A DNA stretch of 33,420 bases from Microcaldota archaeon (lineage in GTDB: Archaea > Micrarchaeota > Micrarchaeia > Anstonellales > Bilamarchaeaceae). Positions 1 to 7,050 of the stretch are shown piece after piece (within the stretch, counting starts at the first letter, position 1; every line of letters begins with the position of its first letter). The stretch covers positions 1 through 33,420 of the forward strand of contig WJMK01000007.1 in the NCBI GenBank assembly GCA_014727975.1, given 5' to 3'. The notes under the pieces are model-generated. The model saw nothing but the letters and a program-made list of their open reading frames with translations, had not been told where the DNA came from and ran no database searches. The position numbers and the translations under genes are program-made.

Positions 1-217
1 AGAGCTCCTCCAGGGAATCCTGAAGAGGCTCCCCAAGGCAAGCGCACCTGCGCCTGCAGCCCCCGCAAAACAAGAAAAGAAAGAGGAAAAGCCTGCAGAG
101 AAGCCCAAGGAAGAAAAGAAGGAAGAGAAAAAGGAAGAAAAGCCCGAGGAGAAGCCCAAGGAAGAAAAGAAGGAAGAGCCCAAGCCTGAAGAGAAGAAAG
201 AGGAAAAGAAAGAGTAG
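1..217 (+). CDS. Probable ribosomal protein L7Ae (eL8), C-terminal end, 5'-truncated
   Basis: Only the last 71 codons lie in the window, read in the frame starting at base 2 and ending with TAG at 215-217. A short helical stretch (ELLQGILKRLPKAS) is followed by an Ala/Pro linker and about 50 residues of almost pure Lys/Glu/Pro repeats. The L7Ae call is inferred mainly from gene order: L7Ae, eS28, eL24 and ndk are commonly adjacent in archaea, and this ORF sits 10 bp before eS28. The KKEE-rich tail is not typical of L7Ae and resembles the tail of eS24 in this window. L7Ae binds kink-turns in rRNA and guide RNAs, but that domain is outside the window, so identity is not proven. Confidence 0.5.
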   Translation, partial: ELLQGILKRLPKASAPAPAAPAKQEKKEEKPAEKPKEEKKEEKKEEKPEEKPKEEKKEEPKPEEKKEEKKE

Positions 218-227
218 GTGCTAGCCC

Positions 228-437
228 ATGAACTCACAGGGAACGCCGGCTGAAGTTGTTGAAATCAAGGCCAAGACAGGCATTTACGGGGAAATTTACC
301 AGGTGCTCTGCAAGGTTCTTGAAGGCCCGGAAAAAGGGAGGGTAATCCTCAGGAATGTAAAAGGGCCGGTAAAAAAAGGAATGATCCTTATGCTTATCGA
401 GGCCGAGCGTGAGGCAAAGGAAATACGGGCAAGGTGA
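228..437 (+). CDS. rps28e: 30S ribosomal protein S28e (eS28)
   Basis: A 69-residue protein of the usual length for archaeal eS28, a small OB-fold protein of the 30S subunit near the mRNA exit region. The family pattern is clear: PAEVVEIKAKTGIYGE near the start, then RNVKGPVKKGMIL and the conserved C-terminal EREAKEIRAR. The ATG at 228 follows the previous stop by 10 bp with a GGTG ribosome-binding site at 217-220. Its last 4 bases (ATGA) overlap the start of eL24, indicating translational coupling in a ribosomal operon. Nothing appears abnormal. Confidence 0.95.
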   Translation: MNSQGTPAEVVEIKAKTGIYGEIYQVLCKVLEGPEKGRVILRNVKGPVKKGMILMLIEAEREAKEIRAR

Positions 438-670
438 ATGGAATGAAATGTGCATTCTGCAGCAAAGACCTTTCAAAAGGGGCAGGATACCTCTTCTCAA
501 AAAAAGACGGGACAACATACATGTTCTGCTCAAGCAAGTGCAGGAACAACCAGCTTGGACTCAAGAGAGTAGGAAAGAAAGCACCCTGGGTAAAGAGGGA
601 GAAACCCGCTTCTGAAACCAAGAAGGAGAAAGCAAAAATCAAGCCCGAAAAGAAGCCCGAAAAGAAGTGA
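434..670 (+). CDS. rpl24e: 50S ribosomal protein L24e (eL24)
   Basis: A 78-residue zinc-ribbon protein of the large subunit. The first 45 residues carry the eL24 signature: CAFCSKDLSKGAG, then FCSSKCRNNQLGLKR, giving a C-x2-C / C-x3-C zinc site. The last 25 residues are a Lys/Glu/Pro extension (KPEKKPEKK) beyond the conserved core, similar in style to the tails of the upstream ORF and of eS24. The start at 434 overlaps the eS28 stop by 4 bp; an in-frame ATG at 443 is an alternative that matches the usual eL24 N-terminus more closely. ndk starts 4 bp after the stop. Confidence 0.93.
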   Translation: MNGMKCAFCSKDLSKGAGYLFSKKDGTTYMFCSSKCRNNQLGLKRVGKKAPWVKREKPASETKKEKAKIKPEKKPEKK

Positions 671-674
671 TTGG

Positions 675-1145
675 ATGGCCATGGAAAAAACAGTTGTGCT
701 GGTCAAGCCCGATGCATTCCAGCGCGGGCTTGTAGGGAGGATTGTTGCAAGGTTTGAGCGCAAGGGGCTCAAGCTCATCGGCATGAAGATGATTAAGATA
801 AGCCCTGAGCTTGCAAAGGAGCACTACGCACACCTTGTAGACAAGCCATTTTACCCCGGCCTTGAAAAATTCATGACTTCCGACCCGATTCTTGTATTCG
901 TGGTCGAGGGGCAGGAAGCAATTGAGGTTGTGCGCAAAATTGTGGGCGTAACCAACTCCAGGAAAGCAGAAGCAGGCACGGTGCGCGGAGATTTCTCCAT
1001 GAGCACTGGAAGGAACACTATCCATGCATCTGATTCACAGGAGACCGCACAGAAAGAGCTCGCCCGCTTCTTCAAGCCAGAAGAGCTTTTTGAGTATGAT
1101 CTCAAGGTTTGGGATTACCTTTATGCAGAGGATGAGAAGGAATGA
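675..1145 (+). CDS. ndk: Nucleoside diphosphate kinase
   Basis: A 156-residue enzyme that transfers the gamma-phosphate from NTPs to NDPs through a phosphohistidine. The active-site block NTIHASDS places the catalytic histidine at about residue 117. The N-terminal TVVLVKPDAFQRGLVG and the nucleotide-binding stretch around RKIVGVTNSRKAEAGTVRGDF are also family-typical. Length is normal. It is the fourth gene of the L7Ae/eS28/eL24/ndk cluster, an arrangement common in archaea, and overlaps the dUTPase start by 4 bp (ATGA). An in-frame ATG at 681 is a possible alternative start. Confidence 0.96.
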   Translation: MAMEKTVVLVKPDAFQRGLVGRIVARFERKGLKLIGMKMIKISPELAKEHYAHLVDKPFYPGLEKFMTSDPILVFVVEGQEAIEVVRKIVGVTNSRKAEAGTVRGDFSMSTGRNTIHASDSQETAQKELARFFKPEELFEYDLKVWDYLYAEDEKE

Positions 1146-1624
1146 TCCTTCCCAAGCACATCCTCCCTTCTTTTATTTCTGAGCATATTGCGGATTCCCA
1201 GTTCCAGCCAGCAGGAGTGGATGTGACCCTGAAGAAAATCCTGAAGTTTGCTTCCCACGGGCAGATTGATTTTGACAATTCCCAGAGGAAGATAAGCGAT
1301 GTCATTGAAATCCCCTTTGAGGAAGAGTGGGCAACAATCCCTGCAGGCTCATACAAGGTAGTTTTCAATGAGTATGTGCGGATTCCGCAGGATGCTGCAG
1401 CCGTCTGCTTTCCCCGCTCCTCCCTGCTGCGTTCAGGGATTACTCTTGAATGCGCAGTATGGGACCCGGGATATGAGGGGAGGAGTGAAGCACTCCTTGT
1501 TGTTTCCAACCCGCACGGGGCAAAGCTGAAAAAAAACGCAAAAATAGGGCAGCTTGTTTTCGTAAGGCTTTCTGAAGCTGCAAAAGATTCCTACCAGGGG
1601 ATCTACAAGGGAGAAAACAAATGA
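1142..1624 (+). CDS. dut: dUTP diphosphatase (archaeal dUTPase, dCTP-deaminase superfamily)
   Basis: A 160-residue trimeric-type enzyme expected to hydrolyse dUTP to dUMP and pyrophosphate, keeping uracil out of DNA. The superfamily motifs are visible: PAGVDVTL near the N-terminus, PRSSLLRSG, then AVWDPGYEGRSEALLVVSN. The glutamate that dCTP deaminases use for deamination, about six residues after the DPG motif, does not align clearly here, and the RSSLL/GRS pattern resembles archaeal monofunctional dUTPases, so I favour dUTPase over dCTP deaminase or the bifunctional form. Both ends overlap neighbours by 4 bp (ndk and truD), so it is tightly coupled in this operon. Confidence 0.85.
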   Translation: MILPKHILPSFISEHIADSQFQPAGVDVTLKKILKFASHGQIDFDNSQRKISDVIEIPFEEEWATIPAGSYKVVFNEYVRIPQDAAAVCFPRSSLLRSGITLECAVWDPGYEGRSEALLVVSNPHGAKLKKNAKIGQLVFVRLSEAAKDSYQGIYKGENK

Positions 1625-2814
1625 ATCTTGACTGGGCGTTCCTTTCAGCATCTGAAGGAATCGGGGGCAGGATAAAGGCCATCCCTGACGATTTCAGGGT
1701 TGAGGAGATAGCCCCGGACGGAACAGTCCTTGAGCTCTACAAAACAATAGAGAGGCCGGATTCCGGGGAAAAATACACTCATTTTGTGCTCCAGAAAAAA
1801 GACTATTCCACCTCCTCCGCACTCAAGCGCATTGCAAAGGCCCTTCGTGTCGGGCAGAAGCGGTTCAGCTACGCAGGCACAAAAGACAAGTTTGCAATAA
1901 CTACCCAAATGGTTTCTGTTTTTGGCGTGCCCAAGGAAAGGATGGCCTCCCTTGCCCTAATGGACCTCCAGATAAACGGGTCATGGGGTGCAAAAGACAA
2001 GGTGCAGCTCGGCGACCTTCTCGGCAACCGCTTCCGCATTGTATGGAATGGGGAAGAGGAATCCACGAAGGAAAAAGTTTCCGCAACTTTAGAAGAGCTT
2101 GAAGGGAAATTCCCGAACTATTTTGGGCCCCAGAGATTTGGCTCCACAAGGCAGAACACCCACCGCATCGGGGAACTCCTCCTCAGGAAGCGCTTCCAGG
2201 AAGCTGCAATGCACTTTCTTGCAGAAGCAGGGGAGGAGGAGCACCAGGGCGCAAGGGAAGCCCGCGCAAAACTGCTGGAATCCGGAGACTTTTCCGCGGC
2301 TATGAAGGACTTCCCGAAGCACCTGAAGCTGGAGCGCACAATGCTTGCGCACCTCTCCGAAAACCCCTCAGACTACATAGGGGCATTCAGGAGGCTCCCC
2401 AGGTATACCCTCCTGCTTTTTGTGCATGCATTCCAGTCCTTCCTTTTCAATGAGGCGCTTTCCGAACGCATAAAAGACGGGATGGTACGCAAGGAAGACG
2501 GGGAGTTCTACTGCTTCTCCAACCACTACGGGTTTCCGGATATGGAAAAGCCGGGCACCGAATGGCTTTGCGGAAAGCTGCTGGGATACGCCTCTTCACC
2601 GAATGAGCGTGAACAGGCCCTCCTTGAAAAGCACCAGATTTCCCTGGATGCATTCAGGGTGGAAGAGATGCCTGAGATTTCCTCAAAGGGCAGCTTCCGG
2701 CCCCTGCTTTCCCCGCTCAAGGATTTCCAGTTCAATGAAAGCACATTCAGTTTCTCCCTCCCTGCAGGGGCATATGCAACAAGCGCATTAAGGGAGTTCA
2801 TGAAAACAGGGTAG
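1621..2814 (+). CDS. truD: tRNA pseudouridine synthase TruD
   Basis: A 397-residue pseudouridine synthase of the TruD family, which modifies U13 of tRNA. The family signature YAGTKDKFAITTQ places the catalytic aspartate at about residue 89. The N-terminal IPDDFRVEEI, the block NYFGPQRFGSTRQNTHRIG and the later QSFLFNEALSERI are also characteristic of TruD. Length fits archaeal members, which carry an insertion domain between the catalytic halves. It starts in the ATGA overlap with dut and is followed 5 bp later by trm1, so two tRNA-modifying enzymes are co-transcribed with nucleotide and ribosomal genes. Confidence 0.95.
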   Translation: MNLDWAFLSASEGIGGRIKAIPDDFRVEEIAPDGTVLELYKTIERPDSGEKYTHFVLQKKDYSTSSALKRIAKALRVGQKRFSYAGTKDKFAITTQMVSVFGVPKERMASLALMDLQINGSWGAKDKVQLGDLLGNRFRIVWNGEEESTKEKVSATLEELEGKFPNYFGPQRFGSTRQNTHRIGELLLRKRFQEAAMHFLAEAGEEEHQGAREARAKLLESGDFSAAMKDFPKHLKLERTMLAHLSENPSDYIGAFRRLPRYTLLLFVHAFQSFLFNEALSERIKDGMVRKEDGEFYCFSNHYGFPDMEKPGTEWLCGKLLGYASSPNEREQALLEKHQISLDAFRVEEMPEISSKGSFRPLLSPLKDFQFNESTFSFSLPAGAYATSALREFMKTG

Positions 2815-2819
2815 TTTGC

Positions 2820-3896
2820 ATGGAGGAAGAGGGCATAGAGTTTGAAACAGGAAAGAGTTTCTACAACCCCCACATGCATTTCTGCCGCTCTTTCTCCTCC
2901 CTTCTTGTGGGTTCCCTCCCGGAGGGGCTTTCAGTGCTGGATGGTTTTTCTGCCTCCGGAATCCGCGGAATCCGCTATGCGAAGGAAAACCAAAATATCT
3001 CCTCAATAGATTTTGTGGAAATGCAGGAGGAAGCCGCAGCCCTTTGCGGGAAGAATGCAGCAGGGAATGGGGTTTCTGCAGAAATCCATGAACAGGAGTT
3101 CAATTCTTTCCTGATGGACAGGCACTATGATTTTTTGGAGATTGACCCTTTTGGCTCCCCCGCCCCTCATATTTACCATGCGGTGCGCTCTTTCCGCAAC
3201 AAGAAATCGGGCTACCTTTCCATTACTGCAACAGACACTGCTGTTCTGTGCGGGGCCCACCCTGATGCCTGCAAAAGAGTCTACCACTCCCTCCCGCTCC
3301 ACGATGAAATTTTCCATGAGGCCGGAATCCGAATCCTCCTGAAATATGTTTCAAGGGTTGCAAATGAGTTTAATTTCGGGATATCTCCCCTTGCCTCCCT
3401 TTCCCGCAGGCATTTCTTCAAGATTTTCCTTAAGCTGGAGAAGGGGTCAAAAAAAGCGCTTGGGGATTTCAACAGCACAGGATACCTAATTTTCTGCAGC
3501 GCATGCGGGCACAGGGAGTCCGGGCGCATGGGCATGGAAACATGCCCAATGTGCGGGAAAAAACCATCGGTTGCGGGGCCGCTCTGGCTGGGGGAGCTCC
3601 ACCATCCGGAAACCCTGGAAAAGATGGAGAGCCTCAATTCCATGCGGGATTATGCGCATAAAGAAGAGCTTGCAGAGACGCTTTCCATTATGCAGGGCGA
3701 GATTGGGATGCCGCCATGGTTTTTTGAAATCCACAAAACCTGCGGAAGGCTGGGCATCCAGCCCCCTCCCAAGACCAAAACACTTCTCAAAAGCCTCAGG
3801 GAGGAAAGCTTCCGTGCAGAGCCAACCCACTTCTCCCCAATAGGAATCAAAACAGATGCAGATATCACTGCATTTGGGAAATCCCTTAAGGCTTAA
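2820..3896 (+). CDS. trm1: tRNA (guanine26-N2)-dimethyltransferase Trm1
   Basis: A 358-residue SAM-dependent methyltransferase expected to make m2,2G26 in tRNA. The SAM-binding motif is VLDGFSASGIRGIRYA (residues 39-54), the catalytic motif DFLEIDPFGSP (104-114), and TDTAVLCGAHPDAC (138-151) is typical of Trm1. A C-x2-C pair at 226/229 and another at 242/245 form the Trm1 zinc site. The N-terminus EGIEFETGKSFYNPHMHFCR resembles archaeal Trm1, where a FYNP block precedes the Rossmann domain. ATG at 2820 is 5 bp after truD. The gene has no visible defect. Confidence 0.95.
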   Translation: MEEEGIEFETGKSFYNPHMHFCRSFSSLLVGSLPEGLSVLDGFSASGIRGIRYAKENQNISSIDFVEMQEEAAALCGKNAAGNGVSAEIHEQEFNSFLMDRHYDFLEIDPFGSPAPHIYHAVRSFRNKKSGYLSITATDTAVLCGAHPDACKRVYHSLPLHDEIFHEAGIRILLKYVSRVANEFNFGISPLASLSRRHFFKIFLKLEKGSKKALGDFNSTGYLIFCSACGHRESGRMGMETCPMCGKKPSVAGPLWLGELHHPETLEKMESLNSMRDYAHKEELAETLSIMQGEIGMPPWFFEIHKTCGRLGIQPPPKTKTLLKSLREESFRAEPTHFSPIGIKTDADITAFGKSLKA

Positions 3897-3921
3897 ATTG
3901 TTTTCCGGAGAAGGTGGAGCC

Positions 3922-4941
3922 ATGGCCAGGCATGCAATGCTACCCAAGGGAATGCTCGAGCTTTTTGATTTTGCAGCAATGAACCCTATCCAGGGTCCTC
4001 TTATGACCTCGCAAATGGCAATGCCTGCAGTTTTGCTGCATTCCCTGGAGCACCAGGAAAGGGAAATGCGCAGGATAGGGGAAGCGATTGCGGATGATGC
4101 AGAGAAGGTTGCGCAGGAGCACCATGAGGAAAAGCAGACCGTTACTACTGAAGAGGCATCCGAAACCCAGGAGATTTCAACCTCCAGCTTCAGCCTTGTT
4201 TATTACAACCCTGAGCTGGACGAGGTGCAGGTAATAAAGGACGAAGTAAAAACAAATATTTCAGACTATTCACAGAAGCAGAAGCCCGGCCAGCCAGCGC
4301 CCTATGCAGCCCAGACTGCAATGGCCCTGGACCAGTCAGTGGGGCAGAAGTCAACTTATCCCCTTTACAGGAATATCGCCACTCCCATAGCAAGGGAAGT
4401 CGTGGACCCGGTGCGGCTTGAAATAGCCCTGAGCAGAATAGAGGTGGAAAGCCCAAAGCCATTTGGGGGCGCTGCAGGCATAATAATCAAGCCGCAGGTT
4501 TTTGACAAGGTTGAGCACCAAATTGAAAAAGAAGGGATAAAGGAGGAAATTGTTGCAGTGCAGGCGCTAAAGGAAGTTGAGAACGAGCGCGCAGAAACAC
4601 TTCACCAGGTCGATTCCCAGATAAAGCAGTTCGAGCACGTAATTGAGGAGCTGGAAGTAACCGATGTGCCGATGAAGGACTTGGTCAAGGAGCTCCCTCC
4701 CCTTTCCAAGGAAAGGTACCTAACTCTTCTTAAGGAAGAAAAGAAGATAGCGGAGACCCTCGTTGTGGACATGCTTATCGCGGACCTGGAGTTCCTCCTT
4801 GCAGTAAAGAAGAGGCTAAAGAAGATGGGCCTGCGTGACCTCCTGGACACGATAAAGAAGATGGGGAAAATCCCTGGCCTTGCAGGAATAACGTTCAGGG
4901 AAGGAGGAGGGGACGATGATGAAGAGGACGAGGAGGAATAG
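3922..4941 (+). CDS. Uncharacterised protein with coiled-coil segment and acidic tail
   Basis: I do not recognise this 339-residue protein. The ORF track extends it into trm1, but ATG 3922 (MARHAMLPKG) is preferred: AAGGTGG precedes it at 3911-3917 and a TTAAATT box is centred about 26 bp upstream. The first 25 residues are Met-rich. The middle contains FSLVYYNPELDEVQVIKDEV, and a charged, probably coiled-coil helix (about 200-260) is followed by a compact helical region ending GLRDLLDTIKKMGKIPGLAGITF. The protein closes with GGGDDDEEDEEE. No signal peptide or membrane segment is visible. It follows trm1 by 25 bp and converges on eL40. The function is unknown. Confidence 0.75.
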   Translation: MARHAMLPKGMLELFDFAAMNPIQGPLMTSQMAMPAVLLHSLEHQEREMRRIGEAIADDAEKVAQEHHEEKQTVTTEEASETQEISTSSFSLVYYNPELDEVQVIKDEVKTNISDYSQKQKPGQPAPYAAQTAMALDQSVGQKSTYPLYRNIATPIAREVVDPVRLEIALSRIEVESPKPFGGAAGIIIKPQVFDKVEHQIEKEGIKEEIVAVQALKEVENERAETLHQVDSQIKQFEHVIEELEVTDVPMKDLVKELPPLSKERYLTLLKEEKKIAETLVVDMLIADLEFLLAVKKRLKKMGLRDLLDTIKKMGKIPGLAGITFREGGGDDDEEDEEE

Positions 4942-4970
4942 CAAAAACAAAAGCAAAGAAAAAAAGGAAT

Positions 4971-5126
4971 CTAGGCCTTCTTGCCCTTGATTTCCTTGTT
5001 TTTGGGCCTCAGGTACCTGGAGCCGCACTTCCTGCATTTCTTTACTCCTCTCTTGTTCCTGGCCTTGCATTTCATGCATATCCAGACTTCTGCGATTTCT
5101 GCATCTGCTTCAGGAAATTTTCCCAT
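4971..5126 (-). CDS. rpl40e: 50S ribosomal protein L40e (eL40)
   Basis: A 51-residue protein missing from the ORF track. Reading the minus strand from ATG at 5126 gives MGKFPEADAEIAEVWICMKC and ends with TAG at 4971-4973. The zinc-finger cysteines are C17 and C20 (ICMKCKARN) and C31 and C34 (KCRKCG), followed by SRYLRPK, which matches archaeal eL40 (cores such as ICMRC...CRKCG...LRPK). GGTGA lies 5 bases before the start. A CTAAATAG box about 45 bp upstream of the ATG could serve as its TATA box. The gene converges on the preceding orphan across a 29-bp A-rich gap. Confidence 0.93.
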   Translation of the reverse strand: MGKFPEADAEIAEVWICMKCKARNKRGVKKCRKCGSRYLRPKNKEIKGKKA

Positions 5127-5194
5127 TAGTATCACCAATAAATAATCACAAGTTAAGTTGCAGGCACTATTTAGAATTGAAAGAATTTAAATAC

Positions 5195-5725
5195 CTATCC
5201 ACCTGCAGGGAACTCCTCAACAACCGAATATTCCGGCCCCCCTCTCCCCAGCACACTTTGCATAAGCAGGAACTTCCTCACCCCAAATTCCCCAAATTCC
5301 TCCCCACGGTGCTTCCCAAGGAACTCCTTAATCCCAATCTTCCGCTTCACCCGCGCAAGGGTAAGGTGCCCGGAGAAACCTCTTGCTTCTTTTGGGAACA
5401 TGGATGCAAGTGCAAGCTCCACCTTTTCTGCAAGCCCCTCAAGACCTTCCCCCCCAGTGCCTGCCCACACAACCTTCACATAATCCTCTTTGGGAAACAC
5501 TCCAACTCCCTTCACCCTTACCTTAAAGGGAAGGAATTCAATCTTTCCCAGCGCCTTCTTAATCTCCTCCAGCTGCACTTCTTCCACTTCCCCAAGGAAC
5601 TTGAGCGTAATGTGCATAAGCCCGGGATCCACTTTCCTGAGCCCTTCGTCAGGGAGCTCTTTTTCCAGCTCCCCCATTCTTTTCTTTACTTCTTCAGGTA
5701 CCTCAACTGCAATGAAAAGCCTCAT
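5195..5725 (-). CDS. thpR: RNA 2',3'-cyclic phosphodiesterase (ThpR/LigT, 2H family)
   Basis: A 176-residue 2H phosphoesterase expected to open 2',3'-cyclic phosphate RNA ends. Two H-x-T motifs define the active site: HITLKFLG (H38, T40) and HLTLARVK (H120, T122). The N-terminus MRLFIAVEVPEEV is the standard LigT start, so I place the start at ATG 5725 rather than the track start at 5809, which would run into the divergent gene. A TTTTTTATAT box centred about 26 bp upstream indicates a leaderless transcript. It sits on the minus strand next to eL40 but has its own promoter. Confidence 0.92.
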   Translation of the reverse strand: MRLFIAVEVPEEVKKRMGELEKELPDEGLRKVDPGLMHITLKFLGEVEEVQLEEIKKALGKIEFLPFKVRVKGVGVFPKEDYVKVVWAGTGGEGLEGLAEKVELALASMFPKEARGFSGHLTLARVKRKIGIKEFLGKHRGEEFGEFGVRKFLLMQSVLGRGGPEYSVVEEFPAGG

Positions 5726-5759
5726 GCATTTATAAAGGCTGAGAAAATATAAAAAACTC
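5726..5759. promoter_or_regulatory. Compact divergent promoter, two TATA boxes, both genes apparently leaderless
   Basis: Only 34 bp separate the divergent ATGs of thpR (5725, minus) and the TldE-like gene (5760, plus). On the plus strand TTTATAAA at 5729-5736 is centred about 27 bp before ATG 5760. On the minus strand TTTTTTATAT (5756-5747) is centred about 26 bp before ATG 5725. Archaeal transcription starts about 26 bp from the TATA centre, so each transcript should begin at or within a base or two of its start codon. Each TATA box lies close to the other gene's start, so the two initiation complexes probably exclude each other. Confidence 0.7.
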
Positions 5760-7040
5760 ATGCCGGATTTCCCCAGCCCTGAGGCACTGCTCAGAAAACT
5801 TGATTCCAAAAACTTCTCAGAAGCGGAAGTCTATTTTACAGGCGCAAGCACCCTTTCAGTGGAATTCTCAGGGAAAAGCTACAAAACAAAGGAGTTTTCG
5901 GAAGATGCAGGATATGGGGTGAGAATCCTGAAAAACAAGAGGGCAGGATTTTCCCATACAAATATCCCCCGGGATTTCCCAAAAGCCGCAAAAACTGCAG
6001 AAAAGCTCTCCGCAATTTCCCCAAGGAGCAGTTTCACACTGGAGCCGCAACACAAGAGCTATCCCAAGCCAAAGATGGAGGACCAAAGGCTAAAAGGGCT
6101 TCCCCCGGAAACTGCATTTTCCGCAATCCGGGAAATTCTTGAAGCAATACGGAAGCATGCGGAGCCCACAAGGGTTTCGGTTTCCATTTCTGAGGGAACG
6201 GAGAGCATTGCAAATACTTCAGGCCTTTCTGCAGAATCAGGCTGCACCGCAATAAGCATTTATGCAGAAGCGAAAAAAGGCAGGGGCCTGGGCTATTCGC
6301 TTTATTCCGCAAGATTCCTCCCAAGGAGCTTCAGCAAATTTGGGAGCGAAGCAGGGAGGATTGCAGCTGCAATGGCGGATTCGAAGCCACTCCCAAGCCA
6401 GAACCTCACGGTCAAGTTTTCCCCGGATATGCTCTCTTCCCTATTGAGCTTCCTGATGTTCAGTTTTGACGGGGACAACAAGAGGAGGGGAATAAGCAAG
6501 CTGAAGCAGGGGGAAAAGAAATTCAGCAGCTCATTCACGCTGAAAAGCAACCCGCTTGCGCCAGCGGACTCCTGCTGCCCTTTTGATGGGGAGGGTGCCC
6601 CTGCATCCTCCTTCCCTCTTGTTGAGAAAGGCAAAGCAAGGAACTTTCTTTATGACCGCTACACTGCATCACTTGAGGGAACAGAAAGCAATGGAAGCTG
6701 TAACCGCACTGATTATGCCTCTGCGCCTTCCCCGGGCATCACCAACCTTGAAGTTGCCCCGGGCAGATACACGGGAAAAGGGCCCTCGAGATTCCTGGAA
6801 GTTGTTTCTTTCCATGGCCTCCACACTTCCGACCCTGTTTCAGGGGATTTCGGAGTCAGTGTTGACATAGGTTTCCTGCATGAGCGGGGAAGGAAGTCCC
6901 CGGTAACAGATATCCTGCTTACTGGGAACATATTTAACCTTTTCAATAGCATAAAACACCTTGGGAAAGCCAGATCGGTGCATGGGAACCTTGTTTCCCC
7001 CGGCATTTGGTTTTCGGATGTACAGATAATAGGGAAATGA
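5760..7040 (+). CDS. TldE/PmbA-like protein (TldD/PmbA family)
   Basis: A 426-residue member of the TldD/PmbA family. TldD and TldE form a heterodimeric zinc protease in which TldD carries an HExxxH metal site and TldE does not; no HExxxH is visible here, which points to the TldE/PmbA side. Family-like features are the N-terminal [22 protein letters not shown] block, the [20 protein letters not shown] region near 145-165, and a C-terminal beta-rich part with [24 protein letters not shown] and the final [16 protein letters not shown]. It has its own leaderless-type promoter. No tldD partner is in the window. lonB starts about 10 bp later, giving a proteolysis-themed operon. Confidence 0.82.
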   Translation: MPDFPSPEALLRKLDSKNFSEAEVYFTGASTLSVEFSGKSYKTKEFSEDAGYGVRILKNKRAGFSHTNIPRDFPKAAKTAEKLSAISPRSSFTLEPQHKSYPKPKMEDQRLKGLPPETAFSAIREILEAIRKHAEPTRVSVSISEGTESIANTSGLSAESGCTAISIYAEAKKGRGLGYSLYSARFLPRSFSKFGSEAGRIAAAMADSKPLPSQNLTVKFSPDMLSSLLSFLMFSFDGDNKRRGISKLKQGEKKFSSSFTLKSNPLAPADSCCPFDGEGAPASSFPLVEKGKARNFLYDRYTASLEGTESNGSCNRTDYASAPSPGITNLEVAPGRYTGKGPSRFLEVVSFHGLHTSDPVSGDFGVSVDIGFLHERGRKSPVTDILLTGNIFNLFNSIKHLGKARSVHGNLVSPGIWFSDVQIIGK

Positions 7041-7050
7041 GAGTGTGGCA

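Noticed and set aside
180-217. Lys/Glu repeats as tandem DNA repeats or a CRISPR-like array
   Set aside because: The repetition comes from AAG/GAA/GAG codons in coding frame and has no fixed unit or spacers.
5177-5752. 191-aa plus-strand ORF opposite thpR
   Set aside because: Pro/His/Leu-rich low-quality translation antisense to a protein with both HxT motifs; it also has no ribosome-binding site.
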